Assembly (NCBI RefSeq): GCF_013364235.1
Contig: NZ_CP054919.1
Coordinates: forward strand, 411,276-475,275
Origin: Kitasatospora sp. NA04385
Lineage (GTDB): Bacteria; Actinomycetota; Actinomycetes; Streptomycetales; Streptomycetaceae
Reading direction: 5' to 3'
Length of the DNA: 64,000 nucleotides
The notes below the pieces were generated by a model, which did not search any database, was not told where the DNA came from, and saw nothing but the letters and a program-made list of their open reading frames with translations. The position numbers and the translations under genes were made by a program. Position 1 is the first letter of the stretch; each line of letters begins with the position of its first letter. This document shows, piece after piece, positions 44,939 to 53,697 of the stretch.

Positions 44939-45778
44939 ATGGCGGTGGAGCGTGCGTCGGAACGGCTCGTGGAGCTGCTCACCCGGGACGATGCGGTGCA
45001 GGAGCAGTGGGTGGCGGCCGTGGCGGCGACCCTCGGCGGCCGGATCAGCCGGGCCGAGCTGGAGCGCGAGCTGTCGGAGCTGTACCAGGCCCTGCTGCAG
45101 GCGTTGGGCAAGGACGGCCTGAACTGGCAGGGCGAGGCGTACTCGGAGGTCCGCGCCCTGCTGGTGGAGCTCTCCCGGGCCAGGGCCCGGCACGGCTTCA
45201 CGCCGACCGAGACGGCCGTCAGCGTCTTCGCCGGCAAGGACGTGCTGGAGCCCACCACGGACAGCAGCGCCGAGGACATCACGGCCTACCTGCAGCTGAC
45301 CCGGCTGCTGGACTCGCTGGGCCTGTTCACCATCGAGGCGTACGCCCGCACCCGCGAGGAGATCATCAGCGCCCAGGCCGAGCAGCTGCTCGAACTGTCC
45401 ACGCCGGTGGTCAAGTTGTGGGACGGCGTGGTCGCGGTGCCGCTGGTCGGCACGCTGGACTCGGCGCGCACCCAGGTGGTGATGGAGAAGCTGCTGCAGA
45501 GCCTGGTGGACTCGGAGTCCGAGCACGCCATCATCGACATCACCGGTGTGCCCGCCGTGGACACCGAGGTCGCCCAGCACCTGCTGAAGACGGTGGTCGC
45601 CGCCCGGCTGATGGGCGCGGAGTGCACCATCTCCGGCATCCGCCCGCAGATCGCGCAGACCCTGGTCGCGCTGGGCGTGCAGTTCGGCGACATCGTCACC
45701 AAGGCGACCCTGGCCGACGCGCTGCGGCACGTGCTGCAGCAGAGCGGCGGCACCGTCCCCGCCGGTGGCACCCGATGA
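44939..45778 (+). CDS. rsbR: RsbR-like stressosome scaffold/sensor
   Basis: 279 residues. The N-terminal 150 form a helical sensor (RsbRD type, LLTRDDAVQEQWVAAV, GFTPTETAVSVFAGKD). The C-terminal STAS (about 160-270) reads LWDGVVAVPLVGTLDSARTQ, IIDITGVPAVDTEVAQHLLKTV and GIRPQIAQTLVALG, with the RsbR-type phospho-threonine in VDT. ATG 44939 follows gaggag by 8 nt. First gene of a coupled operon; it should assemble with RsbS into a stressosome. Confidence 0.92.
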   Translation: MAVERASERLVELLTRDDAVQEQWVAAVAATLGGRISRAELERELSELYQALLQALGKDGLNWQGEAYSEVRALLVELSRARARHGFTPTETAVSVFAGKDVLEPTTDSSAEDITAYLQLTRLLDSLGLFTIEAYARTREEIISAQAEQLLELSTPVVKLWDGVVAVPLVGTLDSARTQVVMEKLLQSLVDSESEHAIIDITGVPAVDTEVAQHLLKTVVAARLMGAECTISGIRPQIAQTLVALGVQFGDIVTKATLADALRHVLQQSGGTVPAGGTR

Positions 45779-46152
45779 GCGACCGCGTCCCCGTCCTGAA
45801 GATCGGCCAGGTCCTGCTGGTGTCCATCCAGGTCGACCTGGAGGACCAGATCGTCCTCGACCTCCAGGACGACCTGGCCGAGCGGATCGTCGCCACCGGC
45901 GCGAACGGCGTGGTCATCGACATCACCGCGCTGGAGATCGTCGACTCCTTCGTCGGCCGGATGCTCGCCAACACCGCCGCGATCTCGCGCATGCTGGACG
46001 CCGAGACCGTGGTCGTCGGCATGCGCCCGGCGGTGGCGATCACCCTGGTCGAACTGGGCCTCTCGCTGGGCGGGGTGCGCACCGCGCTCACCCTGGAGAA
46101 GGGCCTGGCCCTGCTGGAACGCGACCGTACCGCGCGTACGGCCCGCCCATGA
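45775..46152 (+). CDS. rsbS: RsbS-like STAS stressosome protein
   Basis: 125 residues, minimal STAS: VPVLKIGQVLLVSIQVDLED, VVIDITALEIVDSFVGRML with the RsbS phospho-serine in VDSF, VGMRPAVAITLVELG. ATG overlaps the rsbR stop (ATGA). Order R-S-T matches Bacillus and actinobacterial stressosome operons. Confidence 0.94.
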   Translation: MSDRVPVLKIGQVLLVSIQVDLEDQIVLDLQDDLAERIVATGANGVVIDITALEIVDSFVGRMLANTAAISRMLDAETVVVGMRPAVAITLVELGLSLGGVRTALTLEKGLALLERDRTARTARP

Positions 46153-46565
46153 CCGGCCCCCGGGTAGCAGACGAGCAGAGCGTGCCGATCAGCTCCAACG
46201 ACGACGTGGTGCGGGCCCGCCAGACCGTCCGCACGTACGCCCAGCAGTGCGGGCTGTCGCTGGTCGACCAGACCAAGCTGGTGACCGCGGCCAGCGAGCT
46301 GGCCCGCAACACGCTGGTGTACGGCGGCGGCGGCCTGATGCGCTGCGCCACCGTGCACAACGGCACCCGCAAGGGCGTGCACGCCGTCTTCGAGGACAAC
46401 GGGCCCGGCATCCCCGACCTGGACCTCGCGCTGACCGACGGCTGGACCTCCGGCAACGGCATGGGCCTGGGCCTGAGCGGGGCCCGGCGGCTGGTGGACG
46501 AGTTCGAGCTGCACAGCGAGCCCGGGGCCGGGACGAAGGTCTCGGTGACCAAGTGGGCCCGGTGA
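46149..46565 (+). CDS. rsbT: RsbT-like switch kinase
   Basis: 138 residues, GHKL fold: VTAASELARNTLVYGGG (N box), FEDNGPGIPD (G1), NGMGLGLSGARRLVDEF (G2), PGAGTKVSVTKW. Phosphorylates RsbR/RsbS and then activates a phosphatase in the Bacillus system. Start ATG overlaps the rsbS stop by 4 bp. Confidence 0.94.
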   Translation: MTGPRVADEQSVPISSNDDVVRARQTVRTYAQQCGLSLVDQTKLVTAASELARNTLVYGGGGLMRCATVHNGTRKGVHAVFEDNGPGIPDLDLALTDGWTSGNGMGLGLSGARRLVDEFELHSEPGAGTKVSVTKWAR

Positions 46566-47743
46566 CCCCCGCCCTGACCGAGTGCGAGGACACCGTGTGG
46601 TTCCGGCACTCGGACTCGCTGCCCGCCGCCGCGCGCGGCGCGGCCCGGCAGCTCGCCCACCGGATCGGCCTGCTGCCCGAGCGGGCCGCCGAGGTGGCGC
46701 TCGCCGTCAGCGAGGCCGCCACCAACCTGCGCCGGCACGCCGTCGACGGGGCGATGGTGCTGCGCGTGGTGCGCACCGACACCGAGGCGGCGCTGGAGTT
46801 CCTCACCGTCGACAGCGGCCCGGGGATGGCCGACGTCCCCGCCGCGCTGGCCGACGGCTACTCCTCCGGCCCGACCCTGGGCATCGGCCTGGGCGCGATC
46901 TCCCGCCTGGCCGACGCCTTCGACCTGCACTCGCTGCCCGGCCGGGGCACCGTGCTGACCGCCCGGTTCTGGAACCGCACCCCGGCCGGCCGGGCGGCGG
47001 CCGCCGCGGGCGAACCGCCCGCGGCCGGGCTGACCCGGCCGATGAGCGGACAGGAGCTGTGCGGCGACGCCTGGGCGGTGCGCCCGGCCGGCCGCCCGGC
47101 GCCGGGGCCCGCCCCGGTGCTGCCCGCGTCCGCGGCGGCGGCCCGGCTGGACTGGTCGGTGCTGACCAACCGGGCGCCGCGCACCCACACCGTCTCCGGG
47201 GCGGTCGGCGGCGGGACGGGCGGCGGCGGGGCGGCCGGCGCCTTCCTGCTGATGTTCTGCGACGGCCTGGGCCACGGCCCGCTGGCCGCCCGGGCCGCCT
47301 CCGACGCGACCGCCGCCTTCCACCGCAGCCCCGCGCAGGAGCCCTCCGAGGTGCTGGCCGACCTGCACCGGGCGCTGCGCTCCGGCCGGGGCGGGGCGGT
47401 CGCCGTCGCCCTGGTCGAGCCCGTCGCCGCCCGGCTGACGTTCTGCGGGGTCGGCAACGTCAGCGCCTTCGTGGTGGACACCGCGAGCGGGACCAGGCGC
47501 TCGCTGCCCTCCTCCCCCGGCATCGTGGGCCACCAGTTGCCCGCGCCGCACACCGTCCGGCAGGAGCTGCCGCCCGGCAGCGTGGTCGTCCTGCACTCGG
47601 ACGGACTGACCGACCGCTGGCGGGCCGCCGACACCCCCGGCCTGTTCTCCCACCTGCCCGTCACCGCCGCCGCCCTGCTGCTGCGCGAGGCGGGGGTGCG
47701 CCGGGACGACGCCGGCGTGGTGATCGCGAAGGGCACCTGGTGA
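46562..47743 (+). CDS. GHKL ATPase-PP2C fusion (kinase plus RsbX-like phosphatase)
   Basis: 393 residues from GTG 46562 (GTGA overlap with rsbT). Residues 10-140 are a GHKL domain (ALAVSEAATNLRRHA, TVDSGPGMAD, GIGLGAISRLADAF); about 150-390 an RsbX-like PP2C (GDAWAVR, FCDGLGHGPLAARAA, VGNVSAFV, HSDGLTDRW, DDAGVVI). It puts a second switch kinase and the feedback phosphatase in one chain. This fusion is recurrent in actinobacterial stressosome loci. Confidence 0.9.
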   Translation: MTPALTECEDTVWFRHSDSLPAAARGAARQLAHRIGLLPERAAEVALAVSEAATNLRRHAVDGAMVLRVVRTDTEAALEFLTVDSGPGMADVPAALADGYSSGPTLGIGLGAISRLADAFDLHSLPGRGTVLTARFWNRTPAGRAAAAAGEPPAAGLTRPMSGQELCGDAWAVRPAGRPAPGPAPVLPASAAAARLDWSVLTNRAPRTHTVSGAVGGGTGGGGAAGAFLLMFCDGLGHGPLAARAASDATAAFHRSPAQEPSEVLADLHRALRSGRGGAVAVALVEPVAARLTFCGVGNVSAFVVDTASGTRRSLPSSPGIVGHQLPAPHTVRQELPPGSVVVLHSDGLTDRWRAADTPGLFSHLPVTAAALLLREAGVRRDDAGVVIAKGTW

Positions 47744-49671
47744 ACGCACCGACCGACCGCACGCCCGGACGCCCGGACGCCGACCCGGCCGCGGGCACGG
47801 GCGCCGAGCCGACCGACCGCACGGACACCGAGCCGACCGCGCAGCCGGAGTACCCCGAGTACCCGGACGCCGGGCAGCCGGGCCGGCCGCCGGTCGTGCA
47901 CCTGGGCACCACCTCGGTGGTCACCGCCCAGGACACCTTCGCGCTGCGCCGCAGCGCCCGCGCCGTCGCCGACCTGCTCGGCGCGGACGGCCAGGACGCC
48001 GTCCGGCTGGCCACCGCGCTGAGCGAGCTGGGCCGCGGCCTGCTCGGCTCGGAGCGGCTGACCGCCGCGTTCGACCTGCTGCCGGGGCCGCCGGCCTCGC
48101 TGCGGGTGACCCTGGTGTGGCGGGGCGGCCACCGGCTGCCCGCCGAGGCGCTGGAGGCGTCCGCCCGGCTGCTGTCCACCCACCACGAGCACGGCGGCGG
48201 GGACGGCCTGGTGCAGGTCGAGCAGCGGCTCGGCCACGGCTCCAACCCCGACCCGGCGCCGGAGCTGGTCGGGCAGGCCCGCCACCTGCTCGACGCGCAC
48301 ACCGACCCCAGCGCCCTGGAGGACTCCCGGGCGCAGACCCGCGACCTGATCGCCGCGCTGGAGCACACCCGCGCCCAGCGCGAGGAGCTGCGCCGCCTGA
48401 ACCGCGAGCTGGAGGAGACCAACCGGGGCGTCCTGGCGCTCTACTCGGAGCTGTCGGAGGAGCTGGAGGAGACCAACCGGGGCGTGGTGGCGCTGTACGC
48501 CGAGCTCGACGAGAAGTCGCAGCAACTGCGCGAGGCCAGCAAGGCCAAGAGCAGGTTCTGGGCGAACGTCAGCCACGAGCTGCGCACCCCCGTCAACGCG
48601 GTGGTGGGCCTGGCCGAGCTGCTGCGCGCCGACACCGACGTCCCGCCGGAGGAGCGCTCCCGCCAGCTGTCCCTGATCGCGGACTCCGGCCGCACCCTGC
48701 TGGCCCTGGTGGACGAGCTGCTCGACGTCGCGAAGGCGGAGTCCGGCACCCTCGACCCGCTGTGGGCGCCGCTGGACCTGCGCGCCGTCCTCACCCACCT
48801 GGACGGCACCCTGCGCGGCCTGGCCCGCCCCGGCGTCGCGCTGCGCATCGGCCCCGCGCCCGAGGTGCCCGGGGAACTGCTCGGCGACGAGACGATGCTG
48901 GTGCGCATCCTGCGCAACCTGCTGTCCAACGCGCTGAAGTTCACCGAGCACGGGTCGGTGGAACTGACCGCCGCGATCGAGGAGGACCGGGCCGGGGACG
49001 CGCCGGACGGCGGGCCGCTGCTGGTGCTGACCGTCACCGACACCGGCGTGGGGATACCGGCCGACCAGCACGAACGGGTCTTCGAGGAGTTCTACCAGGT
49101 CAAGGGGGCGCACCAGCGGGGCCGCCGCGGGACGGGCCTGGGCCTGCCGTACGCCCGCCGGCTGACCGAGATCCTCGGCGGCACCCTGCACCTGGACAGC
49201 GCCCCCGGGCGGGGCACCACGCTCACCGTCCGGCTGCCCGCCCGGCCGGCCCCGCCGGTCGGCACCCGGCGGGGCGTGCTGGTCGCGGTCGACGACGACC
49301 CGGTGTTCCGGGGCCTGCTGCGCCCGCTGCTGCACGAGATCGCCGAGCAGGTGGTGGAGGTCCACGACGGCACGGCCGCGCTGGCCGCCGTCCGCGACGT
49401 CCGGCCCGACGGGATCGTCCTCGACCTGCACCTCGGCGACGTCGACGGCTACCAGGTCACCGCCGACCTGCGGGCCGACCCGGCGCTGCGGCACATCCCG
49501 GTCGTCATCCTCACCTCGGCCTCGCTGAGCGCCGCCGACCGGGCCCGGCTGTCGCACGCCCGCGCCGTCCTGCCCAAGTCCGGCCTGAGCAGCGGCCGGA
49601 TCGCCGCCGCCCTGGCCGCCCCCCGCCCCGCCGCGCCGCGCCGGGCGCCGTCCCCCGAGGAGGGGTCATGA
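47740..49671 (+). CDS. Hybrid histidine kinase with GHKL-like N-terminus and REC
   Basis: 643 residues from GTG 47740. The N-terminus (60-190) is a degenerate GHKL domain (DAVRLATALSELGRGLL). A coiled coil follows with the duplicated segment ELEETNRGVxALY, then HisKA with His279 in VSHELRTPVN, HATPase (NLLSNALKFT, DTGVGIP, RGTGLGLPYA) and REC with Asp562 in VLDLHLGDVDG and LPKS. It should phosphorylate its own REC or the REC-phosphatase encoded next. 4-bp overlaps at both ends. Confidence 0.9.
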   Translation: MNAPTDRTPGRPDADPAAGTGAEPTDRTDTEPTAQPEYPEYPDAGQPGRPPVVHLGTTSVVTAQDTFALRRSARAVADLLGADGQDAVRLATALSELGRGLLGSERLTAAFDLLPGPPASLRVTLVWRGGHRLPAEALEASARLLSTHHEHGGGDGLVQVEQRLGHGSNPDPAPELVGQARHLLDAHTDPSALEDSRAQTRDLIAALEHTRAQREELRRLNRELEETNRGVLALYSELSEELEETNRGVVALYAELDEKSQQLREASKAKSRFWANVSHELRTPVNAVVGLAELLRADTDVPPEERSRQLSLIADSGRTLLALVDELLDVAKAESGTLDPLWAPLDLRAVLTHLDGTLRGLARPGVALRIGPAPEVPGELLGDETMLVRILRNLLSNALKFTEHGSVELTAAIEEDRAGDAPDGGPLLVLTVTDTGVGIPADQHERVFEEFYQVKGAHQRGRRGTGLGLPYARRLTEILGGTLHLDSAPGRGTTLTVRLPARPAPPVGTRRGVLVAVDDDPVFRGLLRPLLHEIAEQVVEVHDGTAALAAVRDVRPDGIVLDLHLGDVDGYQVTADLRADPALRHIPVVILTSASLSAADRARLSHARAVLPKSGLSSGRIAAALAAPRPAAPRRAPSPEEGS

Positions 49672-51299
49672 CCGGCCCCGACACCGGGCCCGCCACCGTC
49701 CTGGTGCTCGACGACAACGACGCCACCCGCTACATCGTGGGCAGCTGGCTGCGCCGCTCCGGGCATACCGTGGTCGAGGCGGTGGACGGCACCCAGGCCC
49801 TCGCGCTGCTGGAGCGCACCCCCACCGCCGAACTGCCCGAACTCGCCGTGGTGGACATCAGCCTGCCCGACATGACCGGCTTCGAGGTGTGCGAGCGGAT
49901 CAAGGAGGAGCCGCGCACCGCCACGCTGCCCGTGGTGCACATCTCCGCCACCGCGATCGAGGCCAGCGACCGCACCCAGGGCCTGCACCGGGGCGCCGAC
50001 GCCTACCTGACCGAGCCGATCGACCCGGCCGAGCTCCAGGCCACCGTCACCGCCGTGCTGCGCTACACCCGGGCCCGCCGGCACGCCGAGCGGCTGGCCG
50101 CCCTGGTCGCGGCCCTGCACCGCAGCACGCTCGCCCTGTACGGCGCCGCCGACACGGACGCCCTGGTCACCTCGGCCGCGCTCGGCGCGGTCCGGCTCGG
50201 CGCCGCCCGGGCCACCGCCATCGCCCTCGGGCCGGACCGCGCCGCCCTCCACCTGGCGCACCACGACCCGGACCCGCCGGAGGGCACCGGGGTGCGGCTG
50301 CTCCAGGCCCCGCCGGTGCTGCTCGACGTCATCGCCCACCACACCCTGGGCGACGCCACCGGCACCGCCACCACCCTGCTGGGCGCCGACGAGTGGCACG
50401 AGGTGCTGGCCGGCCACGGGCTGGACGGCGCGGGCCTGCCCGCCGGGCCGGTCGCCCTGGTCGCGGCCCGCACCAAGCCCGGCCGCCCGCTGCTCGCCGT
50501 GGTCGTCGACCGGGACGCGGTCGCCGCCCCCGACGAGCGCGGGCTGCTCCCCCAACTCACCCAGGCCGGCGCGCTCGCCCTGGAGGCCCAGCGCAGCCAG
50601 GCCGAGGAGCACGCCCTCGCGCTGACCCTGCAGCGCAGCTTCCTGCCCAGCCGGCTGCCCACCGTCCCCGGCGTCGACCTCGCCGTCCGGTACGAGCCGG
50701 CCTCCGCCCGCAGCGAGATCGGCGGCGACTTCTACGAGGCCATCGACACCCCCGCCGGGCTGCTGCTGGCGATCGGCGACGTGGCCGGGCACTCGCTGGA
50801 GGCCGCGATGGCGATGGGCGAACTGCGCCACGCGCTGCGCGCCTACGCCATCGAGGGCCACGACCCGCAGACCCTGCTGCACCGGCTGGACGTGCTGCTG
50901 ACCCGGCTGCGCCCCGGCCTGACCGCGACGGTGTGCCTGGTGCTGATCGCCCCCGACCGGCGCAGCGTCCGGGTCGCCAACGCGGGCCACCTGCCGCCGC
51001 TGCTGCGGCTCCCGGACGGCTCCGCCCGCTACCTGACCGAGCACGGCATCCTGCTCGGCCTGAACGTGCCGCAGCCGCCGCCGGTCGACTACCCGGTACC
51101 GCCCGACGCCACCCTGCTGCTGGTCACCGACGGCCTGATCGAGGTGCCCGGCGAACACCTGCAGAGCAGCCTGGACGCGCTGCGGGACGCCTTCGCCGGC
51201 GCCCCGGCGGAGCTGGACCCGGCGGCCGACCTGCTGCTCTCCTCGTTCGCCCGGGCCCAGACCGACGACGTCGCCCTGCTGCTCGCCCGACTGGACTGA
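49668..51299 (+). CDS. REC-GAF-SpoIIE phosphatase (response regulator)
   Basis: 543 residues. REC (5-120) has VLDDNDATRY and Asp63 in VVDISLPDM, but the conserved switch lysine is replaced (YLTEPID instead of KP). GAF follows (about 145-290), then PP2C (about 315-540: EIGGDFYEAIDT, IGDVAGHSLEAAMAMG, NAGHLPPLL, VTDGLIEVPG, TDDVALLL). RsbU-like output phosphatase of the stressosome operon, under control of the upstream kinase. ATG overlaps the previous stop. Confidence 0.92.
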   Translation: MTGPDTGPATVLVLDDNDATRYIVGSWLRRSGHTVVEAVDGTQALALLERTPTAELPELAVVDISLPDMTGFEVCERIKEEPRTATLPVVHISATAIEASDRTQGLHRGADAYLTEPIDPAELQATVTAVLRYTRARRHAERLAALVAALHRSTLALYGAADTDALVTSAALGAVRLGAARATAIALGPDRAALHLAHHDPDPPEGTGVRLLQAPPVLLDVIAHHTLGDATGTATTLLGADEWHEVLAGHGLDGAGLPAGPVALVAARTKPGRPLLAVVVDRDAVAAPDERGLLPQLTQAGALALEAQRSQAEEHALALTLQRSFLPSRLPTVPGVDLAVRYEPASARSEIGGDFYEAIDTPAGLLLAIGDVAGHSLEAAMAMGELRHALRAYAIEGHDPQTLLHRLDVLLTRLRPGLTATVCLVLIAPDRRSVRVANAGHLPPLLRLPDGSARYLTEHGILLGLNVPQPPPVDYPVPPDATLLLVTDGLIEVPGEHLQSSLDALRDAFAGAPAELDPAADLLLSSFARAQTDDVALLLARLD

Positions 51300-51382
51300 A
51301 CCCGCCGCGCCCCACCCGACCCCGCCCGACCCCCGCCGCACCCCGCCCGCAGGCCCACCCACCACGCACCGTACGGAGCCCC

Positions 51383-51742
51383 GTGCCCGAGTACGCCCTG
51401 ACCATCGAGGTCCGCACCCATCCCGTGGGGGCGACCGTCGTCGTGCTCGCGGGCGAACTCGACTACCACACCGCGCCGCGCCTGCACCGGGCCGTGGAGC
51501 GCACCGCCGAGGCGCTGCCGCTGGTGCTCGACCTCGCGCTGCTGAGCTTCTGCGACTCGCTCGGCGTGGCCGAGCTGCTGTTCGCCTTCCGCCGCACCCA
51601 GAGCGCCGGCACCGCGCTGGCCCTGGTCAGCCCCTCCACCGACGTCAGCCGGTTGCTCGCGATGACCGGCGTGGACCGGCTGCTGCCCTGCCACGCCACC
51701 GTCGACGCGGCGGTCGGCGCGCTGCGGCCGGGCGGGGGCTGA
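51383..51742 (+). CDS. STAS domain anti-sigma factor antagonist (RsbV-like)
   Basis: 119 residues from GTG 51383 (ggag 5 nt upstream), 83 bp after the phosphatase. VVVLAGELDYHTAPRLHRAV, LDLALLSFCDSLGVAELL with the phospho-serine, LLAMTGVDRLLP. Probably the substrate of the upstream phosphatase and the output of the stressosome operon. It ends 24 bp from the convergent PAP2 gene. Confidence 0.9.
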   Translation: MPEYALTIEVRTHPVGATVVVLAGELDYHTAPRLHRAVERTAEALPLVLDLALLSFCDSLGVAELLFAFRRTQSAGTALALVSPSTDVSRLLAMTGVDRLLPCHATVDAAVGALRPGGG

Positions 51743-51766
51743 CCCCGGGCGCCCCGCCGCAGCGCC

Positions 51767-52555
51767 TCACCCCTCGGGCCGGGCCGGGCCGTGCGGGGCG
51801 AGTTCGGGCTCCAGCCCCTCCGCGAGCGGCGGCGGGACGGGACGGCCGGTCTCCCGCCGCCAGCCCTCGAACGCCCAGGCGGTGGCGGCGACCAGGGCCA
51901 GGCCGAGCAGCCACCCGCCCAGCACGTCGCTGGCCCAGTGCACGCCGAGCGCGACCCGGGTGAACCCCACCCCCAGCACGCTCAGCACGGCCAGCCCGCG
52001 GGCCGCCCGGCGCCACGGCGGGCGCAGCACCGGGGAGAACACCAGCAGCAGCACGGTGCAGCAGGTCGCCGCCGTCATCGCGTGCCCGGACGGGAACGAG
52101 AAGCCCGGGGCGTGCGCCACCGGGTCGGGCAGCGCGGGCCGGGCCCGGGCGACGGCGGCCTTCACCGCCCAGCCGATCAGCCCGGAGGCGGTCACGGTGG
52201 CGGCGGCCCACACCGCCAGCCGCCAGGCCCGCCGCCACAGCAGCCAGGCGACGGCCGCCGCGACCAGCAGCCGCATCGTCAGCGGGTCCCACACCCCGTT
52301 GCTGAGGGTGCGCAGCACCGAGAGGGCGGCGGGGTGGTCGCGCACGGTGGTGTGCAGGCGGTGCGCCGCCCCCGCGTCGAGCCGGTGCAGCGGCGGCCAG
52401 TTGGCCTCGATCAGCACCAGCAGCAGCGCGGTGGGCACGGCGGCCACCGCGAACGCGGCGACGGCGGCGAGCAGCCGCTCGCCCAGGTGCAGGTCGGCGG
52501 TGCGCAGGCGGGCGGTGCGCGGCGAGGAGCGGCGCAGGGCGGGACGGCGGATCAC
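51767..52555 (-). CDS. PAP2 family phosphatase
   Basis: 262 residues, six membrane segments. The three catalytic motifs are KAAVARARP (C1), FPSGHAM (C2) and RVALGVHWASDVLGG (C3). It dephosphorylates a lipid phosphate (phosphatidate, undecaprenyl pyrophosphate or similar). GTG 52555 overlaps the BrkB stop by 4 bp. Third gene of the lipid kinase-BrkB-PAP2 operon. Confidence 0.92.
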   Translation of the reverse strand: MIRRPALRRSSPRTARLRTADLHLGERLLAAVAAFAVAAVPTALLLVLIEANWPPLHRLDAGAAHRLHTTVRDHPAALSVLRTLSNGVWDPLTMRLLVAAAVAWLLWRRAWRLAVWAAATVTASGLIGWAVKAAVARARPALPDPVAHAPGFSFPSGHAMTAATCCTVLLLVFSPVLRPPWRRAARGLAVLSVLGVGFTRVALGVHWASDVLGGWLLGLALVAATAWAFEGWRRETGRPVPPPLAEGLEPELAPHGPARPEG

Positions 52556-53697
52556 GGCTCCGTCCTTCCCGGGTGCGGCACGCGGGGCGCCGGTTCGCGC
52601 CCGGGCGCCGACCCGGAGTCGTTGGCGGGCAGGTGGGCGTCGGGCAGCCCGGTGACGGGCCGCTCGGTGGCGGACGGCTCGGCGGCAGACGGCTCGGTGG
52701 CGGACGGCTGGTCGGAGTCCGAGTCGGAGTCGGAGTCGGGCCAGCCGGTCCCGGACAGGTCGGTGGCCAGCGGGTCGGGCAGCACCGGGCCGGGCCGGCC
52801 GATCCGGTCGGCCTCCAGCTGGGCGGCGAAGGACAGGCCGAGGAAGAGCGAGATCGCCGTCAGGTACGCCCACACCAGCAGCGAGAACACCACGCTGAGC
52901 GGGCCGTAGACGGCGTCGAAGGAGCCGCTCAGGCGCAGGTAGAGGGTGAGCAGCCAGGTCGCCGCCAGCCAGAGCACCAGGTGGACGCCCGCGCCGAAGG
53001 CCAGCCAGCTGTAGCCGGGCTGGTGGCGGCGGGGGGCCCGGCGGAAGATCAGGGCGGTCGAGGTGACGGTGAGCAGCACCCCGATCGGCCAGCGCAGCAG
53101 GGTCCAGGCCCCGGTGGTGACCGGGCCCAGCCCGAACACCTCGTCGGCGGCCTCGGCGACCTGCGGTCCGGCCACCAGCACCAGGAAGCCGGTGGCCAGC
53201 GGCAGGCCCGCGCCCGCCGCCATCAGCAGGCTGCGGCCGTACTTGCGGTCGAAGGGGCGGTCCCGTTCGATCCCGTAGATCCGGTTGGCGCCGCGTTCGA
53301 TCTGGGACATCGCGGTGACCAGGTTGGCGAGCGCGAAGAGGGCGCCGAACCAGAGCGCGACGGTGCCGCCGGTGCGGTGCCGGCTGCCTTCGAGGACGTC
53401 GCGCACCAGATCGGCGCTGGAGGCCGGGGCCATCCGTTCGATGCTGCCCGCGACCAGCTGGCCGAGCGGGCCGCCGTGCAGCGAGGAGGCCAGGCCGACC
53501 GCGGCGATCGTGAACGGGACGAGGGCCAGCACCGCCTGGAAGGCCAGCGCCCGGGCGTGGCTGAACCCGTCGGCGTAGCGGAAGCGCACGAAGGCGTCCC
53601 GCACCAGCGGCCACCAGGCGCCCCGGCGCAGGGTGTGCACGGCCTCGTCGGCGGAGAGGTGCTCGCGGCCGGGCCTGACCCGGCTGGCGGTTCCCAT
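52552..53697 (-). CDS. YihY/BrkB family membrane protein
   Basis: 381 residues, about six membrane segments; FSHARALAFQAVLALVPFTIA, GANRIYGIERDRPF and YGPLSVVFSLLVWAYLTAISLF fit the family. The C-terminal 70 residues are a disordered Asp/Ser/Pro tail with DSDSDSDSD. ATG 53697 overlaps the upstream stop (TGATG). Second BrkB of the window, again inside a coupled operon with a lipid-linked enzyme. Confidence 0.9.
   Translation of the reverse strand: MGTASRVRPGREHLSADEAVHTLRRGAWWPLVRDAFVRFRYADGFSHARALAFQAVLALVPFTIAAVGLASSLHGGPLGQLVAGSIERMAPASSADLVRDVLEGSRHRTGGTVALWFGALFALANLVTAMSQIERGANRIYGIERDRPFDRKYGRSLLMAAGAGLPLATGFLVLVAGPQVAEAADEVFGLGPVTTGAWTLLRWPIGVLLTVTSTALIFRRAPRRHQPGYSWLAFGAGVHLVLWLAATWLLTLYLRLSGSFDAVYGPLSVVFSLLVWAYLTAISLFLGLSFAAQLEADRIGRPGPVLPDPLATDLSGTGWPDSDSDSDSDQPSATEPSAAEPSATERPVTGLPDAHLPANDSGSAPGREPAPRVPHPGRTEP
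52662..52735 (-). repeat. 15-bp and 6-bp repeats in BrkB tail
   Basis: Three 15-bp units (ctcggtggcggacgg type, 52662-52706) and then a tract of 6-bp gagtcg-like units encode the SATEP and DSDSD parts of the C-terminal tail. Confidence 0.75.

Noticed and set aside
44919..44939. Seven-codon ORF MSEENA before rsbR as a leader peptide gene
   Set aside because: It merely contains the rsbR ribosome site and ends at TGATG; coupling is possible but there is no second example to support selection.
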